Shown piece by piece: positions 38,201-47,119 of a stretch of 64,000 nucleotides of DNA. The notes beneath the pieces are model-generated. The model did not search any database. It had not been told where the DNA came from and saw only the letters and a program-made list of their open reading frames with translations. Origin of the DNA: Kitasatospora phosalacinea. GTDB taxonomy: Bacteria; Actinomycetota; Actinomycetes; Streptomycetales; Streptomycetaceae. Both the position numbers and the translations under genes were made by a program. Within the stretch, counting starts at the first letter, position 1, and every line of letters starts with the position of its first letter. Where the stretch lies: the NCBI RefSeq assembly GCF_030268885.1, contig NZ_BSSA01000013.1:1-64000 (forward strand), given 5' to 3'.

Positions 38201-39109
38201 ATGCGCGCCCAGTTCGTTCTGTCGGAGATCGGCGTCGGTCTCCGCCGCAACCTGACCATGACCATCGCCGTCGTGGTCAGTGTCGCGCTGTCGCTCGCCC
38301 TCGCCGGTGCCTCGCTGCTGGTCCGCGACCAGGTCAACTCCATGAAGGACTACTGGTACGACAAGGTCGAAGTCAGCATCTACTTCTGCATCAAGGCGGA
38401 CCACAACTCGCCGCAGTGCGCGTCGGGCGAGGCCACCGACCAGCAGGTCGCCGACGTCAAGGCCGCCCTGGACAAGATGGCGCCGCTGGTGCAGAGCTCG
38501 ACGTACGAGTCCTCCCAGGAGGCGTACAAGCACTTCAAGGACAGCAACCCGGACAACCCGCTGCTGGCGGCGGTCGGTCCGGACGCGATGCCGCAGTCGT
38601 GGCGGGTCAAGCTGAGCGACCCGACCAAGTTCGACGTCATCCAGAGCGCCTTCGCGGGCAAGCCCGGCGTCAAGTCGGTCGACGACCAGCGGAAGATCCT
38701 GGAGAACCTGTTCGGCCTGCTGCGCGGCCTGCAGACCGCGGCGTTCGTGATCATGGTGCTGATGCTGTTCGTCGCACTGCTGCTGATCGTCAACACCGTC
38801 CGGGTGTCCGCGTTCAGCCGACGGCGCGAGACCGGCATCATGCGGCTGGTCGGCGCGTCCAACTTCTACGTGCAGATGCCGTTCATCGCGGAGGCCGCGT
38901 TCGCCGCGCTGCTCGGTTCGGCGCTGGCTTCCGGGCTCCTGATCGGCGGGCACTTCTTCGTCCAGCACTGGCTGGCCAAGAAGGTGCAGTTCATCACCTT
39001 CATCGGCCTGTCCTCGGTGATGGCGGTCATCCCGCTGCTGGTCGTGGTCGGTATGGGGATGGCGGCGGTCGCCGCGTTCTTCACCCTCCGCAAGTACCTG
39101 AAGGTCTGA
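38201..39109 (+). CDS. ftsX: cell division membrane protein FtsX
   Basis: A 302-residue membrane protein. TM1 (MTIAVVVSVALSLALAGASL, about 18-38) precedes a large extracytoplasmic loop (about 40-170, with NSMKDYWYDKVEVSIYFC opening). A three-helix FtsX core has the typical TVRVSAFSRRRETGIMRLVGAS stretch between TM2 and TM3. ATG 38201 has AGAGAGAAG 1-3 nt upstream. The cysteines in the outer loop (CIKADHNSPQC) may form a disulfide. Confidence 0.96.
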   Translation: MRAQFVLSEIGVGLRRNLTMTIAVVVSVALSLALAGASLLVRDQVNSMKDYWYDKVEVSIYFCIKADHNSPQCASGEATDQQVADVKAALDKMAPLVQSSTYESSQEAYKHFKDSNPDNPLLAAVGPDAMPQSWRVKLSDPTKFDVIQSAFAGKPGVKSVDDQRKILENLFGLLRGLQTAAFVIMVLMLFVALLLIVNTVRVSAFSRRRETGIMRLVGASNFYVQMPFIAEAAFAALLGSALASGLLIGGHFFVQHWLAKKVQFITFIGLSSVMAVIPLLVVVGMGMAAVAAFFTLRKYLKV

Positions 39110-39160
39110 CGCCCCGTCGGTGCTACCGGTGGGCGCGCCCGCCCGCCTAGACTCGCAGGC

Positions 39161-40321
39161 ATGCCGACAGCACCGCGGGTACGCCAGGGGATGACGCTCG
39201 GGCTGGTGTTCGGCGCGGTGCTGTTCGCCGGAGCCGCGTCGGGGGCCTGGGGGGAGCCGGAAGGCTCCACCCGGGCCCCTTCGTCGTCCGACGCCCGCCC
39301 GCCCGCCGACCTCACCGGGGCCGACCTGACCCCGCAGCAGGCCCGGCAGCTGGTCGGCAGCAGCGGCGACCGCTGGGCCGCCTACCTGAGCCCGCAGCAG
39401 TACGCGGACCTCACCGGCGGCCGGTACGCGGGCGTCGGCCTGAGCGTGGACCGGGAGGCCGGCGGCCCGACCCTGGTCGCCGAGGTGCTGCCCGGCTCGC
39501 CCGCCGCCCGGGCCGGGATCGCGGCGGGCGAACGGCTGGTCACCGTCGACGGGACGCCCGCCGAGCAGCTGCCGGTCACCGAGGTGGTCTCCCGGCTGCG
39601 CGGCGGACCGGCCGGCAGCGCGGTGGCCGTGGGCGTCCGGGGCGACGAGGGCGGGCCGGTGCGCCAACTCACCCTCACCCGGGCCGAACTGGCCGCCCGC
39701 GAGGTCGAGGTCGACCACCCCGCGCCCGGCGTGGCCCGGATCGCCGTGCACGCCTTCACCGAGGGCGTCGCCGACCAGGTGCGGGCCGCCGCGGCCGACG
39801 CCCGGGGCGTGGTGCTCGACCTGCGCGGCAACTCCGGCGGACTGGTCGCCGAGGCCGTCGCCACCGCCTCGGTGTTCCTGGACGGCGGCCCGGTGGCCAG
39901 CTACCAGGCGAACGGCGAGCACCGCGAACTGACCGCGACCGGGGGCGGCAGCACGCCCGTCCCGCTGGTGGTGCTGGTCGACGGCGGCACGATGAGCGCC
40001 GCCGAGCTGCTGGCCGGGGCGCTCCAGGACCGCGGCCGGGCCGTCCTGGTCGGCAGCCGCACCTTCGGCAAGGGCACCGTCCAGCAGCCCAGTCGGCTCG
40101 CCGACGGCTCGGTGCTGGAGCTCACCGTCGGCCGCTACCAGACCCCGGCGGGCCGCTCCCCGGAGGGCACCGGCGTCCAGCCCGACGTGCCCGCCGCCGG
40201 CGAGGACCCGCGGGCGCTGGCCCTGCGGGTGCTGGAAGGGCTCAGCAGTTCCGCCCCCGCGTCCCCCGCAGCCCCGGCGGCCCCCGCGTCCGGCCCGCCC
40301 GCCGGGTCCGCCGCGCCGTAA
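39161..40321 (+). CDS. S41-family C-terminal processing peptidase
   Basis: A 386-residue secreted or membrane-anchored serine protease. The N-terminal hydrophobic segment MTLGLVFGAVLFAGAASGAWG (11-31) acts as signal peptide or anchor. A PDZ domain (about 85-170) has YAGVGLSV and AGIAAGERLVTVDG. The S41 domain shows catalytic Ser279 in GTMSAAELL and Lys304 in RTFGKGTVQQP. The tail is Ala/Pro-rich. It sits 52 bp after ftsX and before smpB. CtpA-type enzymes process envelope proteins; the position next to FtsEX suggests control of division-related hydrolases, which is inference. Confidence 0.93.
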   Translation: MPTAPRVRQGMTLGLVFGAVLFAGAASGAWGEPEGSTRAPSSSDARPPADLTGADLTPQQARQLVGSSGDRWAAYLSPQQYADLTGGRYAGVGLSVDREAGGPTLVAEVLPGSPAARAGIAAGERLVTVDGTPAEQLPVTEVVSRLRGGPAGSAVAVGVRGDEGGPVRQLTLTRAELAAREVEVDHPAPGVARIAVHAFTEGVADQVRAAAADARGVVLDLRGNSGGLVAEAVATASVFLDGGPVASYQANGEHRELTATGGGSTPVPLVVLVDGGTMSAAELLAGALQDRGRAVLVGSRTFGKGTVQQPSRLADGSVLELTVGRYQTPAGRSPEGTGVQPDVPAAGEDPRALALRVLEGLSSSAPASPAAPAAPASGPPAGSAAP

Positions 40322-40365
40322 AGGGGCTGCCGCGGCCGCCGCCGAGGTGCGAGAATGGCCGGGCT

Positions 40366-40848
40366 ATGGCAAAGGAAACGGGCAAGAAGCTGGTCGCGCA
40401 GAACAAGAAGGCGCGGCACGAGTACACCATTCTCGACACCTACGAGTGCGGCATGGTGCTCACCGGTACCGAGGTCAAGTCGCTGCGCGAGGGCCGGGCC
40501 AACCTGGTCGACGGCTACGCGTACGTCCAGGGCGGCGAGGCCTGGATCGACAACGTCTTCATCCCCGAGTACGCGCAGGGCACCTGGACGAACCACTCGG
40601 CGCGGCGCAAGCGCAAGCTGCTGCTGCACAAGATGGAGATCCGCAAGATCGAGTCCAAGGTGAAGGAGACCGGCCACACGCTGGTCCCGCTGTCCCTGTA
40701 CTTCAAGGACGGCCGCGCCAAGCTCGAACTCGCCCTCGCCGTCGGCAAGAAGCTGTACGACAAGCGGCAGACCCTGCGCGAGCGCCAGGACCGCCGCGAG
40801 GCCGACCGCGCGGTGGCCGCCGCCCGCCGCCGCTCCGGGCAGGGGTGA
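40366..40848 (+). CDS. smpB: tmRNA-binding protein SmpB
   Basis: A 160-residue SmpB starting MAKETGKKLVAQNKKARHEY. The family core YECGMVLTGTEVKSLREGR and the basic C-terminal tail (LRERQDRREADRAVAAARRR) that enters the ribosomal A site are present. It works with tmRNA to rescue stalled ribosomes, and ssrA lies 123 bp downstream. ATG 40366 is preceded by only a weak ribosome-binding site. Confidence 0.97.
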   Translation: MAKETGKKLVAQNKKARHEYTILDTYECGMVLTGTEVKSLREGRANLVDGYAYVQGGEAWIDNVFIPEYAQGTWTNHSARRKRKLLLHKMEIRKIESKVKETGHTLVPLSLYFKDGRAKLELALAVGKKLYDKRQTLRERQDRREADRAVAAARRRSGQG

Positions 40849-40888
40849 GGCCGGCCGGAGCGCCACGGTCCGTTAATGCGCTGGACCC

Positions 40889-40911
40889 TTGACGCGCCGA
40901 TTGAGTACTAT
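40889..40911 (+). promoter_or_regulatory. probable ssrA promoter
   Basis: TTGACG (40889-40894) and TACTAT (40906-40911) are consensus-like, but their spacing is only 11 bp. TACTAT alone, with a poor -35 near 40883, would start RNA at about 40918. Mature tmRNA begins at 40972, which implies 5' processing by RNase P. Confidence 0.5.
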
Positions 40912-40971
40912 GGCGGTGCACCACCCGGAGAGGGGTTCGCCTCCCGCCGGAGCTGTTTGTCAAGAAAACAT

Positions 40972-41350
40972 GGGGATGATCGGTTTCGACAGTGACAGTC
41001 GAAACAGGAGAAGCGAGCCGAGGAACGCGGCAATGATCTCGTTAACCATCTGTCGCAAAAAAATAATCGCCAACTCTAAGCGCGATTCCCAGCAGTTCGC
41101 TCTCGCTGCCTGATCAGCGAAAGTGAATGGGTGTCAGCCCGGGGCGTTCCCGACCCGGATCCTGGCATAATCTAGGGAACTCAACCTTCCACCCCGGTCG
41201 CGGGGGTGGCGGGGAAACCAAACAGTGACTGGGCCTGTTGGCGGCTTGTCCGCGTGACCGCCAGGGCCGAGAAAATCACAGCGGACTGCGCTCGGAGAAG
41301 TCCTGAATCCACTTCACTGGACCCGGGTTCGATTCCCGGCATCTCCACCA
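40972..41350 (+). ncRNA. ssrA: transfer-messenger RNA (tmRNA)
   Basis: The 5' end GGGGATGATCGGTTTCGACA pairs with the 3' CATCTCC of the acceptor stem, and CCA is encoded at 41348-41350. The T-arm reads GGGTTCGATTCCC at 41325-41337. The AT-rich messenger part near 41040-41113 contains the resume codon and tag reading frame. Length is about 379 nt, normal for actinobacteria. A terminator follows at 41366. Confidence 0.97.
41069..41113 (+). other. tmRNA proteolysis tag reading frame
   Basis: The resume codon GCC opens ANSKRDSQQFALAA followed by TGA (14 residues). The C-terminal ALAA is the usual degron read by ClpXP-type proteases. The upstream AAAAAAATAATCGC bases fit the conserved resume-codon context. 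Confidence 0.93.
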
Positions 41351-41365
41351 CCCCATGTGCATCGC

Positions 41366-41396
41366 AGAGCCGTCCTCCACCCCGGAGGGCGGCTCT
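41366..41396 (+). terminator. ssrA terminator
   Basis: AGAGCCGTCCTCC-ACCCC-GGAGGGCGGCTCT forms a 13-bp stem with one G:U pair, 16 bp after the CCA end of tmRNA. Confidence 0.8.
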
Positions 41397-41543
41397 CGTG
41401 CGTTCCGGCGCCCTCACACGGAAGCCTCCCGGCGGGTGAGAGGACGGTTCCGCGCCCTTCACACCGCACAACGAACCCGAAATCGTGGACTCCTAGCGTC
41501 AGTGGCACAGGGTCTTGGACACCCGCACTCGAAGGAGCGACCC

Positions 41544-42914
41544 ATGGACGGCACCACCACGAACGGCAGGACGGGCGGCCGCTGGATCCAGCACTGGGAC
41601 CCGGAGGACGCCGCGTTCTGGGAGGCCACCGGCCGCCGCACGGCCCGGCGCAACCTCGCCTTCTCGGTGCTCTCCGAGCACATCGGCTTCTCGATCTGGA
41701 GCCTGTGGTCGGTGATGGTGCTCTTCATGGGCAAGGGCTACGGCATCGACCCGGCCGGGAAGTTCTTCCTGGTCGCGATGCCCACCCTGGTCGGCTCCTT
41801 CGTCCGGATCCCCTACACCGTCGCGGTCGCCCGCTTCGGCGGTCGGAACTGGACGGTGGTCTCCGCGCTGCTGCTGCTCCTGCCCACCCTCGCCGCCGCG
41901 TACGTCATGCACCCCGGCACCTCGTACACCACCTTCATGCTGGTCGCGGCGCTCACCGGGTTCGGCGGCGGCAACTTCGCCTCCTCGATGACCAACATCA
42001 ACGCCTTCTACCCGGCCCGGCACAAGGGCTGGGCGCTCGGCCTCAACGCGGGCGGCGGCAACATCGGCGTGCCGGTGATCCAGCTGGTCTCGCTCGGCGT
42101 GATCGCCTGGACCGGGGCCGGGCACCCGCGGCTGGTGCTGGGCATCTACCTGCCGCTGATCGTGGTCGCCGCGCTGTGCGCCGCCCTGTTCATGGACAAC
42201 CTGGCCCCGATGAAGGCCGACACCGGCTCGCTCGCCGCGATCGTCCGGGAGAAGCACACCTGGCTGATGTCGGTGCTGTACGTCGGCACCTTCGGCTCCT
42301 TCATCGGCTTCTCGTTCGCCTTCGGCCTGGTGCTGCAGAACCAGTTCGGCCGCACCCCGCTGCAGGCCGCCCAGCTGACCTTCCTCGGCCCGCTGCTGGG
42401 CTCCGTGGTCCGCCCGCTCGGCGGGAAGCTCGCCGACCGGTTCGGCGGCGCCCGGATCACGCTGTGGAACTTCGCCGCGATGGCCGTCGCCGCGAGCGTC
42501 GTCACCTACGCCTCGTCGATCCGCTCGCTGTCGGTCTTCCTGGTCGGCTTCGTCGCCCTGTTCGCCCTCGCCGGGCTCGGCAACGGCTCCACCTACAAGA
42601 TGATCCCCGGCATCTTCGACGCCAAGGCCCAGGACCGGATCGCGGCCGGCGCCACCCCCGAGGAGGCCGCCGCCTGGTCCCGCAAGATGTCCGGCGCCGC
42701 GATCGGCGTGATCGGCGCGGTCGGCGCCCTCGGCGGGCTCTTCATCAACCTCGCCTTCCGGCAGTCCTTCCTGGTCGCCAAGTCCGGCACCCCCGCCTTC
42801 GCCTCCTTCCTCGCCGCCTACGCCCTCTGCTCCGCCCTCACCTGGGCCGTCTACCTCCGTCGCCCGGCGGCCGCCGCCTCGACCGCCGACGCCCCCGCCC
42901 TCGCACAGGTCTGA
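41544..42914 (+). CDS. narK: nitrate/nitrite transporter NarK
   Basis: A 456-residue MFS protein with about 12 membrane segments. The nitrate signature of the NarK/NRT2 branch appears as GFGGGNFASSMTNINAFYP (near residue 145), and the second half has a matching glycine-rich stretch. The N-terminus MDGTTTNGRTGGRWIQHWDPED is the usual NarK cytosolic opening. ATG 41544 follows AAGGAG. The next gene is NnaR-like, the nitrate-assimilation regulator, matching the S. coelicolor order, so the pair probably serves nitrate uptake or nitrite export. A large hairpin separates them. Confidence 0.92.
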   Translation: MDGTTTNGRTGGRWIQHWDPEDAAFWEATGRRTARRNLAFSVLSEHIGFSIWSLWSVMVLFMGKGYGIDPAGKFFLVAMPTLVGSFVRIPYTVAVARFGGRNWTVVSALLLLLPTLAAAYVMHPGTSYTTFMLVAALTGFGGGNFASSMTNINAFYPARHKGWALGLNAGGGNIGVPVIQLVSLGVIAWTGAGHPRLVLGIYLPLIVVAALCAALFMDNLAPMKADTGSLAAIVREKHTWLMSVLYVGTFGSFIGFSFAFGLVLQNQFGRTPLQAAQLTFLGPLLGSVVRPLGGKLADRFGGARITLWNFAAMAVAASVVTYASSIRSLSVFLVGFVALFALAGLGNGSTYKMIPGIFDAKAQDRIAAGATPEEAAAWSRKMSGAAIGVIGAVGALGGLFINLAFRQSFLVAKSGTPAFASFLAAYALCSALTWAVYLRRPAAAASTADAPALAQV

Positions 42915-42925
42915 ACCACCGTCAC

Positions 42926-42986
42926 GCCCCCCGGGACCGCTCCGACCGGCGGTGAAACACGCCGGTAATCGGAGCGACCCGGGGGC
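42926..42986 (+). terminator. large two-level hairpin between narK and nnaR
   Basis: The outer arms GCCCCCCGGGACCGCTCCGA and TCGGAGCGACCCGGGGGC pair with a small bulge. An inner stem CCGGCG/CGCCGG (42946-42951/42960-42965) forms inside. It starts 11 bp after the narK stop. Likely the narK terminator; it could also act as an attenuator for nnaR, whose start is 100 bp on. Confidence 0.7.
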
Positions 42987-43086
42987 GACACCGCGAGCGG
43001 ACACGATTGATCACCCACCCACCCGACCACCGCCGCCCCCGTCCCCCGCCAGGACGCCGGGGCGGCGCACCTAAGGACGACACCGC

Positions 43087-44232
43087 ATGGCCGACCCGAC
43101 CCGACGCCTGCAGGACGAACCCGAGCCCGCCGAGACCGGCCCGCTCGCCGGCTGGACCATCGGCATCACCGCCGCCCGCCGCGCCGACGAGCTCGCCGCC
43201 CTGCTGCAACGCCGCGGCGCGAACGTGCTGCGCGCCCCCGCCCTGCGGATCGTCCCGCTCGCCGACGACACCGAACTCCACACCGCCACCCGCGCGCTGA
43301 TCGCCGACCCGCCCGACCTGGCCGTCGCCACCACCGGCATCGGCTTCCGCGGCTGGATGGAGGCCGCCGACGGTTGGGACCTCGGCGAGGACCTGCGCAC
43401 CGCCCTCGGCCGCGGCTCCGTGCTCGCCCGCGGCCCCAAGGCCAAGGGCGCGATCCGCGCCGCCGGGCTGCGCGAGTCCTTCTCCGCCGCCACCGAGTCC
43501 TCCGCGGAGGTGCTCGCCCACCTCCTGGACCAGGGCGTCGACGGCCGCCGGATCGCCGTCCAACTGCACGGCGCCCCGCTGCCCGGCTTCGTCGAGTCGC
43601 TGCGCGCCGCCGGGGCCGAGGTCGTCGAGATCCCGGTCTACCGCTGGCTCCCGCCCGTCGACCTCGGCCCGCTCGACCGCCTCCTCGACGCGACCTGCGC
43701 CGGTGCGCTCGACGCCGTCACCTTCACCTCCGCGCCCGCCGCGATCAGCCTGCTCGACCGGGCCGCCGAACGCGGCCGCACCGAGGAACTGCTGCACGCC
43801 CTGCGCCGCGACGTCCTCGCGGTCTGCGTCGGCCCGGTCACCGCCGCCCCGCTCGACGAACTCGACGTCCCCACCGTCTGGCCCGAGCGGATGCGCCTGG
43901 GCGCGATGGTCCAGACCCTCACCGCCGCCCTCCCCGAACGCACCCGCCGCCTCCCGGTGGCCGGCCACACCCTCGAACTCCGCGGCCAGGCCGCCCTCGT
44001 CGACGGCCACCTCCGCCCCGTCCCCCCGGCGGGCATGGCCCTGCTGCGCACCCTCGCCCGCCACCCGGGCTGGGTGGTGCCCCGCGCCGACCTGCTCAAG
44101 GCCCTACCGGGCAGCGGCGACGACGAGCACGCCGTCGAGACCGCGATGGCCCGCCTGCGCCAGGCGCTGGGCGCGCCGCGACTGATCACCACCGTCGTCA
44201 AGCGGGGCTACCGGCTGACGCTCGACCACTGA
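43087..44232 (+). CDS. nnaR: HemD-domain/winged-helix regulator NnaR
   Basis: A 381-residue fusion of a uroporphyrinogen-III synthase-like domain (about 20-265, opening GWTIGITAARRADELAALL) and an OmpR-type winged helix (about 285-378, ending LITTVVKRGYRLTLDH). This architecture and its place beside narK match NnaR of S. coelicolor, which co-activates nitrate/nitrite assimilation genes with GlnR. The HemD domain may sense a tetrapyrrole or act as scaffold rather than catalyse. ATG 43087 follows AAGGA. It should not be annotated as plain hemD. Confidence 0.9.
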   Translation: MADPTRRLQDEPEPAETGPLAGWTIGITAARRADELAALLQRRGANVLRAPALRIVPLADDTELHTATRALIADPPDLAVATTGIGFRGWMEAADGWDLGEDLRTALGRGSVLARGPKAKGAIRAAGLRESFSAATESSAEVLAHLLDQGVDGRRIAVQLHGAPLPGFVESLRAAGAEVVEIPVYRWLPPVDLGPLDRLLDATCAGALDAVTFTSAPAAISLLDRAAERGRTEELLHALRRDVLAVCVGPVTAAPLDELDVPTVWPERMRLGAMVQTLTAALPERTRRLPVAGHTLELRGQAALVDGHLRPVPPAGMALLRTLARHPGWVVPRADLLKALPGSGDDEHAVETAMARLRQALGAPRLITTVVKRGYRLTLDH

Positions 44233-44235
44233 GCC

Positions 44236-44253
44236 GGGCCCCGGCAGGGGCCC
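44236..44253 (+). terminator. nnaR terminator
   Basis: GGGCCCC-GGCA-GGGGCCC is a perfect 7-bp stem with a 4-nt loop, 3 bp after the stop codon. Confidence 0.65.
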
Positions 44254-44300
44254 TCCAGGGGTGCGGCGAACGGCGGGCCCGGGGCTCTGCGGGTTCACTG

Positions 44301-44419
44301 CCGTGGCGTGCCACGGGCTTCGGGTCCTGTTCCTGCGGCCCGAAGCAGCACGGACACGCCGATGGGTTCCGGCCGCCAGCAGCACGGACTCGCCGTTCCC
44401 CGAGCCCCTGGCGGGGCTC
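44301..44419 (+). promoter_or_regulatory. three-hairpin leader upstream of helD
   Basis: Three perfect inverted repeats stand in a row: CCGTGG-CGTG-CCACGG (44301-44316), GCTTCGGG-N14-CCCGAAGC (44317-44346, directly abutting) and GAGCCCC-TGGC-GGGGCTC (44402-44419). No reading frame with a start site and domain content occupies the region. They precede the helD start by 74-192 bp and may act as leader, attenuator or operator. Confidence 0.5.
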
Positions 44420-44492
44420 TGCCTGTCGGAAAGGTGTCCGGTTCCCTGTAAGATCTTCCGTCCGCCTTTTTCTCCGCACCTTTGGGGGCTCC

Positions 44493-46793
44493 TTGGGCGC
44501 GCACGGTACAGCCGAGCACCGATCCGACACTGTCCGCGACCGCGAGATCGCGGGGGAGCAGCAGCATCTCGACACCGTCTACCGGCGGTTGGAGGAGAAG
44601 CTCGCCGAGGCGGAGTACATCCTCGAGGACGCCGCCCGGAGGGTGCAGGTCGGCACGCCCGGCGCGCTCGCCGAGCGCGACGCGCAGGTGTACCGGGCCG
44701 GGGCGCACCTGCAGCGGCTGAACAACGAGTTCGAGGACTTCCTGTTCGGGCGCATCGACCTGCAGCAGGCCGACGCGCCGGAGGAGCACGGGATCCCCTC
44801 CCAGACGCCGCTGGACCCCGCCGACCCGGCGGTCGCCGAGACCCTGCACATCGGGCGGCTCGGCGTCCTGGACGCCGAGTTCGGCCCGCTGGTGATCGAC
44901 TGGCGGGCCCCGGCGGCCGCGCCGTTCTACCGGGCGACGCCGCTGGAGCCGGGCCGGGTGGTCCGGCGGCGGGTGATCCGGTCGAAGGGCCGGAAGGTGA
45001 TCGGCGTCGAGGACGACCTGCTGCGTCCCGACCTGACGCCGACGCTGGACGGCGAGGAGCTGGCCGTGGTCGGCGACGGCGCGCTGATGGCGACGCTGGG
45101 CCGGGCCCGCGGGCACTCGATGCGCGACATCGTCTCGTCCATCCAGAAGGAGCAGGACGAGGTGATCCGGGCGCCCGCCGCGGGCGCGACCCTGGTGACC
45201 GGCGGCCCCGGCACCGGCAAGACCGCGGTGGCGCTGCACCGGGCCGCGTTCCTGCTCTACCAGGACCGCCGCCGGTACGCGGGCGGCATCCTGGTGGTCA
45301 GCCCGACGCCGCTGCTGGTCTCGTACACCGAGGGCGTGCTGCCCTCGCTGGGCGAGGAGGGGCAGGTGGCGATCCGCGCGGTCGGCAGCCTGGTGGACGG
45401 GATCGAGGCGTCCCGCTACGACAGCCCCGAGGTGTCCCGGATCAAGGGCTCGGCGCGGATGGTGCAGCTGCTGCGCCGGGCCGCCCGGGCGGCCCTGGAG
45501 CTGGGCGCGCCGACCGAGCTGAAGGTGTTCGCCCGCGGCCGGGCGCTGCGGCTGGACGCGGGCCGGCTGAAGGCGGTGCGCGGCAACGTGGTGGGCGGCG
45601 GCGGCACGCCGCTGAACCTGCTGCGCCCGCGGGCCCGCCGCCTGCTGCTGGACGCGCTCTGGTCGGAGGCGGTGCGCGACCTGCCCAAGCCGACCTCGTA
45701 CGCGGAGCGCGAGCAGCGCCAGGAGGAGCGGGAGTCCTTCGACGAGTACGTGTCCGACGAGGCGCCGTTCCTGGCCTTCCTGGACGCCTGGTGGCCCGCC
45801 CTGACCCCGCGCCGGGTGCTGGCGACCCTCAGGCAGCACCGGCACACCAACCGGATCGCCCGCCGCGCGGTCACCCCGGAGGAGTCCCGGCTGCTCGCCG
45901 CGTCCTGGCGGCACCTGGACGAGCGCGGCGCGGGCGAGCTGTCCGCGCACGACGTGGCGCTGGTGGACGAGCTGCAGGTGCTGCTCGGCGAGCCGGCCCG
46001 CCCGAAGGTGCGCGAGGTGGACGCGGTGGACCTGCTGACCGGCCTGGACGAGGTCACCACGTACGGCGAGCGGGCGTACCGCCAGCGCGAGCGCGAGCGC
46101 GTCCCGGAGGAGCGGCGCGAGTACGCGCACGTGATCGTGGACGAGGCGCAGGACCTGACCCCGATGCAGTGGCGGATGATCGGGCGCCGCTCGCGGACGG
46201 CCACCTGGACGATCGTCGGCGACCCGGCGCAGTCCTCCTGGCCGTTCCCGCAGGAGGCGCAGGCGGCGATGGACGAGGTGCTGGCGGGCAAGCCGCGCCG
46301 TCGGCACACGCTGACCGTGAACTACCGCAACCCCGCGGAGATCGCCGAGGTGGCGGCGAAGGTGCTGGAGCTGGCCGCCCCGGGCACCCCGTCGCCGAGC
46401 GCGGTGCGGGCCACCGGCGCGCACCCGCGGTTCGCGGCGGTCCGCGAGCCGGACGCGGCGGCGTTCGGCGCGGCGGCCCGGGCGGAGCTGGAGCGGCTGC
46501 TGGCCGAGGTGGACGGCACCGTCGCGGTGGTGGTCCCGATGGACCGCCGCGCCGAGGCGGCGGGCTGGGCCGAGGGCCTGGGCGACCGGGTGGTGGCGCT
46601 GGGCAGCCTGGAGGCGAAGGGCCTGGAGTACGACGCCACGGTGGTGGCCGACCCGACCGGCATCGCGGGCGAGTCGGAGGCGGGCCTGCGGGTGCTGTAC
46701 GTGGCGCTGACCCGCGCGACCCAGCGGCTGACGGTGCTCTCCGGCCCGGACGACCTGCCGGACGCCGCGGGCGTGCCCGCGCTGCTGAAGTAG
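44493..46793 (+). CDS. helD: HelD-type RNA-polymerase-associated ATPase (UvrD/Rep fold)
   Basis: A 766-residue superfamily 1 ATPase. The N-terminal coiled coil (about 15-75, REIAGEQQHLDTVYRRLEEKL) is the HelD arm that enters the polymerase secondary channel. Walker A GGPGTGKT is at 237-244 and Walker B VIVDEAQD ends at 554; further SF1 motifs are VNYRNPAEIAEV and YVALTRATQRL. TTG 44493 is the only start site that keeps the coiled coil, with GGGGG 4 nt upstream. HelD/HelR proteins recycle stalled polymerase, and the HelR branch gives rifamycin tolerance in streptomycetes. Whether this is HelD or HelR cannot be told without alignment. Confidence 0.85.
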   Translation: MGAHGTAEHRSDTVRDREIAGEQQHLDTVYRRLEEKLAEAEYILEDAARRVQVGTPGALAERDAQVYRAGAHLQRLNNEFEDFLFGRIDLQQADAPEEHGIPSQTPLDPADPAVAETLHIGRLGVLDAEFGPLVIDWRAPAAAPFYRATPLEPGRVVRRRVIRSKGRKVIGVEDDLLRPDLTPTLDGEELAVVGDGALMATLGRARGHSMRDIVSSIQKEQDEVIRAPAAGATLVTGGPGTGKTAVALHRAAFLLYQDRRRYAGGILVVSPTPLLVSYTEGVLPSLGEEGQVAIRAVGSLVDGIEASRYDSPEVSRIKGSARMVQLLRRAARAALELGAPTELKVFARGRALRLDAGRLKAVRGNVVGGGGTPLNLLRPRARRLLLDALWSEAVRDLPKPTSYAEREQRQEERESFDEYVSDEAPFLAFLDAWWPALTPRRVLATLRQHRHTNRIARRAVTPEESRLLAASWRHLDERGAGELSAHDVALVDELQVLLGEPARPKVREVDAVDLLTGLDEVTTYGERAYRQRERERVPEERREYAHVIVDEAQDLTPMQWRMIGRRSRTATWTIVGDPAQSSWPFPQEAQAAMDEVLAGKPRRRHTLTVNYRNPAEIAEVAAKVLELAAPGTPSPSAVRATGAHPRFAAVREPDAAAFGAAARAELERLLAEVDGTVAVVVPMDRRAEAAGWAEGLGDRVVALGSLEAKGLEYDATVVADPTGIAGESEAGLRVLYVALTRATQRLTVLSGPDDLPDAAGVPALLK

Positions 46794-46806
46794 CGGCCGG
46801 GAAGAC

Positions 46807-46839
46807 CGGAGGCCCCCACCCGGTGGGTGGGGGCCTCCG
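46807..46839 (+). terminator. helD terminator
   Basis: A perfect 15-bp stem with a 3-nt loop, CGGAGGCCCCCACCC / GGGTGGGGGCCTCCG, begins 14 bp after the stop. Confidence 0.92.
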
Positions 46840-47119
46840 TCACGCTGAACACCGACCCGCCATGCTCGCCTCGCGGCAAGTGGTCCCTCGAAGGGACGAA
46901 GGTTGGGCCCGGGGGCTTGGATCGAGCCGGTGCCGTTCCAATGTAACGCATCCACGCCGACGGGCAAGGAGAACCAGGTGCGGGCCGGTCGGTTTGTCGG
47001 ATCCGCACACTCAATGCACGTTATTTCTGGCAACCCCTTGGTCGGTGCGACCATCGAGGTCTAGCATGCCGAGCGGCATGAACTTCAACAATTTGTTGAT
47101 TCAGGAAGAAGGAACGTCG
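46840..47119 (+). promoter_or_regulatory. 280-bp leader/promoter region of malic enzyme
   Basis: No gene is supported. The part 47000-47110 is markedly AT-richer than its surroundings. It holds a TTGGTC...TAGCAT pair (47039-47044 / 47063-47068, spacing 18) that may be the promoter. A short in-frame upstream start (ATG 47084, MNFNNLLIQEEG) exists; AAGGA before ATG 47120 argues for the latter as main start. Confidence 0.45.

Noticed and set aside
40849..42914. Integration site or genomic island at the tmRNA 3' end
   Set aside because: No integrase, no duplicated ssrA 3' end, and narK-nnaR follow in the order expected for the core genome.
42954..42969. GlnR-like half sites GAAAC-N6-GTAAT upstream of nnaR
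   Set aside because: Only two half sites, one with a mismatch, and both lie inside the stem-loop of a strong hairpin; too weak to list as a GlnR box.
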